Shown here in pieces: positions 58,990 through 64,000 of a DNA stretch of 64,000 bases. The notes beneath the pieces were generated by a model. It made no database searches, was not told where the DNA came from, and was given only the letters and a program-made list of their open reading frames with translations. The position numbers and the translations under genes are program-made. Source of the DNA: Anisodus tanguticus (lineage: Eukaryota > Streptophyta > Magnoliopsida > Solanales > Solanaceae); assembly GCA_034509755.1 (NCBI GenBank), contig CM067546.1, positions 36,106,383 through 36,170,382 of the forward strand, given 5' to 3'. Numbering within the stretch: the first letter of the stretch is position 1; the number at the start of each line of letters is the position of its first letter.

Positions 58990-60785
58990 AAGCGCCGCAA
59001 GAATGAAGTGCCACACCAGGTTTGCTCATAATCATTTTCATTTAATTATGTACAGCTGAATCATGGAACCTTGATTGAATATTCGTTTGTATTGCAATGG
59101 TTATAAAACTGTCAACCAAACATAGGAACTTGCATTTTTCTCCTTTTTCCTCAAGTAAGATGTAATTTTTTTGGTATACTGTATTGGACGTACAATATCA
59201 TGTAAGCACCGCTGGAATAAGGTCCTATATCAGGTTAACTCATGATCATTTTGATCTAGTTATGTAGTATGTACAGATTCTTAAGACATTACTTCAGAAT
59301 ATTTGCTTTTTGGGGGCGTGTGCACCAATGCATATATATGTTTTTGTTTGGGAAAAAGTAGATTACTTGTTTATATGTAAGTATGATCATCAATTCATCA
59401 AAAGAACGGTTATTAAAGTGTAAACCTACTGTAAAACACTTGTCATATTCTCTTTGCTCCTCAAGTTAATGGTATATTGCATTGAATGTAACATATCATA
59501 TAGGACCTTAGGAATAAAGTGTCACACCAGGTAAGTAGTGATCATTTTCATTTAATTATGTACAACATTCATAAAACTTACTGTAGCATACAACAACATA
59601 CCCAGTGAAATTTCACAACTTTCGTGGGATCTCGGGAGGGTAAAGTGTACGCAGACCGTACCCCTACCAAGGTAGGGAGGCTGTTTCCGAAAGACCCTCG
59701 GCTCAAGAGAAAGCATAAAAAGAGGTCAGATAAATACAAGAATATCAAAGCAGTATGAAAACGGAATTAACGAAAGCGAGTAAGCCATACAACAACAACA
59801 ACATACCCAGTAAAGTCTCACAGCGTGGGGTCTGAGGAGGGTAGAGTGTACGCAGGCCTTACCTCTACCTTGGTAGGTAGAGCGACTGTTTCTGAGAGAC
59901 CCTCAGCCCAAGACAAAGCATAAGCACAAGCAAAGTAAGAGAAACGGTCAGACCCGAACAAGAAATTTAAAGCAGTATGAAAATGCTGGTATCAAATGCG
60001 AATAAGTCATGCTAGCGCATTCTGAAAAAGAAGCAGTAACTAATGCAAGTACATAAGATAAATAAAGTACACTAAAGAACACAACAGTAGAAATCAAACG
60101 CTAATATAAAGCAATACTGCGTCTACTAGTATAATAGGCTAAGCAGGCCTACACTAATAACACTACAACTACCAGTTTATAAGCGTAAGTAGGGCTACAC
60201 TCGACTACCTACTACCCTTCTATCCTAATCCGTGTCCTCCACAACTCTCTGTCGGAGAACTATTCACGACTGAGATACTGTTCACAGACATTGTTCACCG
60301 CCGGAGTTGTTGTTCACGTCGGCGTCTGAGCAGCTTAGTAGCCTGGCTGCCGATCTGAGTGACAGAAGAAGAAAAAAAATAGAGAAAAAGAGAAGAATAG
60401 AAGAGGAGGAGGAGGAAAAGAGAAGATGCCGAAAAAAGTCACCGGCGTAGTAATCTGGCGGCGTTACTTGGTCGCCGACAGGAGTGGGTTACCTGGTTGC
60501 AGGGATGGTTACCGTCGGAGAAGGGGGGTGGGGATCTGACTTGTTACCGTTGGGGAGAGAGAGGAGAGAGGAGAGAGGAGAGACGGAGGAGAGTGAAGAT
60601 TAAATGCTGAATCGATAAAACTTACTGTAGAATATATGGGTATATTGCAAATACATCCATTAATTCTTTAAAAGGTGATTATGAAACTATTAACCAAATC
60701 TGAGACTTTTTTCTCTTCGTTCCTAAAATAGACGTGAATCTTGTGGTACACTATATTGAATGTAGAATAACTTTTGTATGCCTTC
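58990..60785 (+). repeat. Tandem triplication of the NRPD2 exon-end/intron-start segment
   Basis: Three units begin with versions of the exon end and donor: ccacaccag|gtttgctcat (59011), cctatatcag|gttaactcat (59224) and gtcacaccag|gtaagtagtg (59521). Each is followed by atcatttt.at..agttatgta and later by a ttggtatactgtattg-like block. Periods are about 214 and 297 bases; the third unit is split by the RTE LINE. Units have diverged, so the duplication is old. Confidence 0.7.
59586..60614 (-). mobile_element. 5'-truncated RTE-type LINE with double SINE-like tail
   Basis: Flanked by a perfect 15-bp target duplication ataaaacttactgta (59571-59585 and 60615-60629). Two successive tails are present in minus orientation, at 59588-59710 and 59787-59910, each running caacaacatacccag, then a tgtacgcag block, then gagaccctcagccc or similar. 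Upstream on minus lies sequence resembling the end of an RTE LINE (ctatcctaatccgtgtcctc at 60219 on +). The 60360-60600 part is purine-rich and unassigned. Confidence 0.75.
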
Positions 60786-60831
60786 TGGGTCGAGCCTGTC
60801 GCACGGAACTTGTCTAGTCCTCAACTTCTGG

Positions 60832-60976
60832 GTTGAGGACTAAAGAAGTAGCCTCCGTGAAAGTTCTATGGCGGAATAAGAATGTAGAAGAAATGACATG
60901 GGAGGCGGAAGAGGAGATGAAACACAAATATCCCTACCTATTTCAGACCAACGCCGAGGTTCCGAGAGAAGTATAA
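60832..60976 (+). pseudogene. C-terminal chromodomain-like tail of Tekay-like pol
   Basis: An open stretch reads LRTKEVASVKVLWRNKNVEE then MTWEAEEEMKHKYPYLFQ and ends in a stop at about 60976. The VLW.NK.VEE.TWE...M...YP.LF pattern is the reduced chromodomain of this lineage, thought to direct integration. This copy is uninterrupted, unlike its minus-strand relative. Confidence 0.85.
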
Positions 60977-61220
60977 GTTGAGTTCTATTTCAGATTATTA
61001 TAAATAATGTTGGATGACTACGTGAGGTCTGATGTAATGATGTATGTTATATTATATGGCCCCGTGAGGCGGTGGTTGTGTTTTCTAGCTACGTGACGGG
61101 GATCCGGATAGTCCTATTTATAGAGGAAATTTTGCCATTTTTTTTTAGAAACGCAAGAGCTAGAATCCTTAGATATGTCACCCCAACATTTGAGGACGAA
61201 TGTTTCTAAGGGGGAAATGA

Positions 61221-62599
61221 TGTAACATCCTGTACTTTCGGGCGATGGTTTGAGCAGCTAGACGTATGAAAGTAGACCCGAGCCCCGAAGAATTTTGGTT
61301 ACATTCAAACATGTAAATAAAGGGCTCATCGTATAAGAAGATGAAGTCCCAAAATAATTTAGGACTTAACAAGTGTGACGATGGTGAATGAAAATAATAT
61401 TTTGTGTGTGTCAAAAGACAACGGACTAGTGTTATATCACATGAGCATGATAATGAGTATATACGATGTTTCAAAAATAATTTTGTTAACCAAAATAATG
61501 GGACAAGTATTATGATTAACATGGACACGTGGGTCCATGTCAAAGAATCATTGGATGACTAACCATATAGGATCTGTCACGTGTCCATGTCAAAGAAGCA
61601 TTGGATGACTAATACCATATAGGATCTGTCACGTGTCCGTGTCAAAGAAGCATTGGATGACTAATACCATATAGGATCTGTTGATTAATATCTTTTGGCA
61701 TAAGATTAGATTGTAGTAGATAATGGATGAGTAATGAGTGGATATATTCCACATGGCATCATGGGAGCAAGCTCTAAGTGACAACATTTTTATGTAATTG
61801 GTGTCAACTTTTGGTGTCGGTGTAATTACTACTGGGAGAGCAAGTGGGCCCACAACCCACTAGAAAAGAATTATGAAGATCAATTTGGTTAGAAGAAGTG
61901 GTAAATAGAATATATGGGCAACAACTCTTTTTCATGAAACATGGAGTTCACTTAAGAAAATAAGTATGATATAAACTCATTTAGGAGCAGCTACGTGAGA
62001 TTAAAGAAACAACAACGTGATGTTGCCACTATTCAGTAATGTGAGATCTATTTGAAGAGATGAACGTTTAATTCTTTTCAAGAACAAGCATACGTTCGTT
62101 ATTCCGTTTATCGTTGTTGTAATTCGGGCTTTCTTCGAAGGGAAGGTGGAAGAAGAGGGTTTCTTGGAAGATAAGATTGGGGTGCATTACGGGCTACTTA
62201 GTTGTATTGTGGACACAAAATGACCAAGGTATGTTAAGGCAAATCCTTCATTCTTTTGGCATGTTCTAAGTACGAAACGCAAATGTGATACTATCCCATA
62301 AATGATTCTACTCTTAGTAGTTAAGGATGTTCATGTTATTCATCCCTATTTTTCAAAGCATGTCTAAATATGTTCCTAAATCCCTATTGAGGTATATGAG
62401 AAAGATGTTAGTATTCATAATGTTAATCGGAGGTAAAGCGATATTACATCACTCCGACAAACTTATAGTGTCTTATTATCATATCATTCATGCATTACAT
62501 TCATGTACATATTTTGACCTCAAATGAGTTATATACTCTACTATATGTATGCATTATATATATGTATGTGGTATGGAAAAAAGGGAAGGCATTATATAC
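61221..62599 (+). repeat. LTR of the second Tekay-like element, cut by hAT
   Basis: Starts TGTAACATCC at 61221 after taagggggaaatga. 62130-62590 matches the reverse complement of about 49440-49870 over its length. It continues in principle beyond the hAT element, outside the window. Confidence 0.88.
61526..61681 (+). repeat. 52-bp tandem repeat, three units, in the LTR
   Basis: Units at 61526-61577, 61578-61629 and 61630-61681, each starting cacgtg and containing tgtcaaagaa, cattggatgac and tataggatctgt. Units 2 and 3 differ at one base; unit 1 differs at a few, including a 2-base deletion. The second and third units begin cacgtgtcc, a G-box-like core. Confidence 0.92.
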
Positions 62600-64000
62600 T
62601 AGGGCTGGCCAGTGGACTGGGACGGCCCGACCCCGACCCGACCCCGTCTCGAGCCCGCGTAAAAAAAAAAAACCGTGGCGGGACTCGAACTCGGGACGGG
62701 ACAATGTCTCGTCCCGCTAGACCCGAGCCCGCCCCAGGCCCGCCCGACCTCGCCTCGAGCCCGTCCCGACCCCGACCCCGCCCGAGTTCTCCCCCTTTGC
62801 AAATATAACCGTTGCACCAACGGCCATTTTAGATTTTGGCCGTTAGGCAACGGCCATTTTAGGCCTCCCCCTTCCCCCAACCCCCCCTACCCCTTAATAT
62901 TTATTTTTAACTCATAAGTTATTATATTTATACTTTAACCCAATTTTCCAACTATAAATAACTCATTTTCTCTTCATCTTTCTCACAAATCTTTCTACAA
63001 TCTCTCAATATATCTCTCTACAACTCTACATTGTTTACTAAATATTCAATTTTATTTATTCATTTGGGAATTGGGAATGAAGTTGGCAACTGGCTTGAGC
63101 ATCTTCCATCGAGCAAAGTTTCAATTTTCAACCTCTCTATTACACGTCGACGTTACGTCGGCGTTTGGTACATTCGTTCCTTCATTAAATTATTAATGTC
63201 TGTTTATTTTATTTAGCGCACTTAATTTTATTATCTTTAATTATTTATTATCATAATTAAAATAAAAGGATTAAGAGGTATGTTTAAGGGTAAGGGTGCT
63301 TCTTCTAGTAGGGGCAACCAGGGCAAGGGTACTTCTTCTAGTCATCTTATTCCTACACAGGATGATTTTGTTGATACTCAACATTTTCCTACAATACCAT
63401 TAGATTTAGACGAGGAGCTGTTTTCTGGAACTCAAGAAGACTTTAATTTAGACGATGATCTAGATGATACACCCACTAATGTTGATGACAACACACCCAC
63501 TAGTGCACCTTCAATTGAAATACCTCCTATTCCCCCTAGTATGAGACGATGTCCAGCAAAACGACCATTAAAATCAGATGCATGGACATTTTTTGATAGG
63601 GACGTAGAGAATCAAGTAGCTATATGTAAAATTTGTAAAAATGTTTTAAAATTTAAAACTGGAAAAGGTCACGGTAGGACGGGGGGTTTAATTAGACACG
63701 TAGTAAGTGCACATCCAGCTAGGTATGCCCAATACCACGCTTCAAAATCGGGTGCGCAAACACCCGCTCCATCGGGACAAGGTTCACATACTGATACTTT
63801 CCCGGACCAAGTACAGGGTCAAATTAACCCTATGACGGGGGGAATTGTAGGCCCTAAATACAATAAACATAGAGATAGGGAGGCAATATCAAAATTAGTT
63901 GTTGTGGAGGGTTTGCCTTTTTCATTTCCTTCATCTCCCGGTTTTATTCATTACATTAGAGATATATATAATGCTGCTTTTAACGGTTTTCCTAGATCAA
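62600..64000 (+). mobile_element. hAT transposon, 5' part, running off the window
   Basis: Begins tagggctggccagtgg at 62600, after ttatatac (the expected 8-bp target duplication; its partner lies outside). 62620-62790 is dense in gacccgaccc and cgagcccg motifs in both orientations, as in the ends of the 45217 element. 62830-62870 carries a duplicated caacggccattttag. The transposase starts at 63280. The shared termini and over 200 near-identical bases (63775-64000 versus 47460-47240) make it the same family. Confidence 0.93.
63280..64000 (+). CDS. hAT transposase with BED zinc finger (partial, open at window end)
   Basis: 241 codons without a stop up to the window edge. Residues 1-20 are a Gly/Ser/Lys-rich start; 25-85 an acidic, Asp/Thr-rich linker. 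About 100-150 form a BED finger: DAWTFFDRD, CKICKNVL, then GGLIRHVVSAH, giving a CX2C..HX4H-type zinc site. Then DPQ-rich linker and VVVEGLPFSFPSSPGFIHYI, the start of the catalytic region. The protein excises and inserts hAT elements at terminal repeats. This copy has no visible defect here; its catalytic half is not in the window. The ATG at 63280 is the first in frame. Confidence 0.9.
   Translation, partial: MFKGKGASSSRGNQGKGTSSSHLIPTQDDFVDTQHFPTIPLDLDEELFSGTQEDFNLDDDLDDTPTNVDDNTPTSAPSIEIPPIPPSMRRCPAKRPLKSDAWTFFDRDVENQVAICKICKNVLKFKTGKGHGRTGGLIRHVVSAHPARYAQYHASKSGAQTPAPSGQGSHTDTFPDQVQGQINPMTGGIVGPKYNKHRDREAISKLVVVEGLPFSFPSSPGFIHYIRDIYNAAFNGFPRS

Larger units (their letters stand above)
54216..59019 (+). 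pseudogene. NRPD2: NRPD2 pseudogene (second subunit of RNA polymerases IV/V)
   Basis: The intact protein is the shared second-largest subunit of plant Pol IV and Pol V, acting in the nucleus in RNA-directed DNA methylation. Four exon remnants are legible: 54216-54520 (QINSYNDFINYGIQRVF; ARLQNMTYSARI), 55142-55354 (VMVNSELC; FDHGGYFIVKGAEK), 57672-58546 (IFIAQEHICLKRLWVSN; WLLFFALGVSSDREVVDLID; LDASIITNGLSRAFSTGH; TRQQVTYTGKVGDAR) and 58728-59019 (PDGENCGLV; VLLDGDWVGVCEDS). Defects: no start or N-terminus, a TAG at 54296, the donor after 58546 changed from GT to AT, a TGA at 58984, and nothing recognisable of the remaining catalytic half. Exon 57672-58546 is fully open, so decay is fairly recent. 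It retains introns, so it is a genomic duplicate, not a retrocopy. Confidence 0.92.
60786..62599 (+). mobile_element. 3' end of a second Tekay-like element
   Basis: Carries the chromodomain-like tail of pol, a spacer, a polypurine tract and an LTR from 61221. It is the same family as the minus-strand element 48553-54215. The 5' part is lost at about 60786, where it abuts the NRPD2 repeat. The LTR is cut at 62599 by a hAT insertion. Confidence 0.88.

Noticed and set aside
62490..62917. Several Arg/Pro/Gly-rich open frames
   Set aside because: Low-complexity GC-rich subterminal repeats of the hAT element; frames on both strands are equally open.

Overview
This window reads as repeat-rich nuclear DNA from a solanaceous plant. 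A large-genome genus such as Nicotiana is my best guess, from repeat style only. The grounds are: Solanaceae-type SINE/RTE 3' tails ending in (TTG)n, long LTRs opening with TGTCACGACC or TGTCACACCC, many nested LTR elements, hAT and Stowaway-like MITEs, and split genes with GT..AG introns. No bacterial, organellar or viral gene block was seen.

Layout. 1-12246: a Ty3/gypsy-type element on + with LTRs of about 3 kb and a non-coding interior; its 3' LTR is split by a decayed L1-type LINE on the minus strand (about 5406-10476). 12247-18340: decayed TE open reading frames and LTR-like debris. 18341-24600: a Tat-lineage Ty3/gypsy element on minus (gag, protease, RT, two RNase H domains, integrase) with its 5' LTR. 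24601-30480: AT-rich DNA with a decayed SINE tail, a solo LTR of the same Tat family in the opposite orientation, and several MITEs, one hAT-like element sitting inside another. 30480-35480: the one apparently intact host gene, a GROWTH-REGULATING FACTOR (QLQ + WRC, miR396 site, four coding exons). 35561-44518: a duplicated promoter-like segment either side of an internally deleted copia element, which itself holds a 3.9-kb solo LTR. 44730-48328: a G-type lectin (S-locus-like) receptor pseudogene split by a hAT transposon with a perfect 8-bp target duplication. 48553-54215: a Tekay-like chromovirus on minus with its RT deleted, fused directly to a pseudogene of NRPD2, the shared second subunit of RNA polymerases IV and V (54216-59019). 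That pseudogene carries stop codons, a broken splice donor and a tandemly triplicated donor region interrupted by an RTE LINE. 60786-64000: the 3' end of a second Tekay-like element on +, whose LTR is interrupted by a better-preserved hAT element that runs off the window with an open BED-finger transposase frame.

The genes do not form a pathway. GRF is a transcription factor gene in a small TE-poor island. The lectin-receptor and NRPD2 loci are relics. The most informative content is the nesting order, which gives a relative chronology of insertions, and several exact or near-exact target-site duplications that make that chronology testable. All protein calls come from reading conserved motifs by eye; no database search was run.
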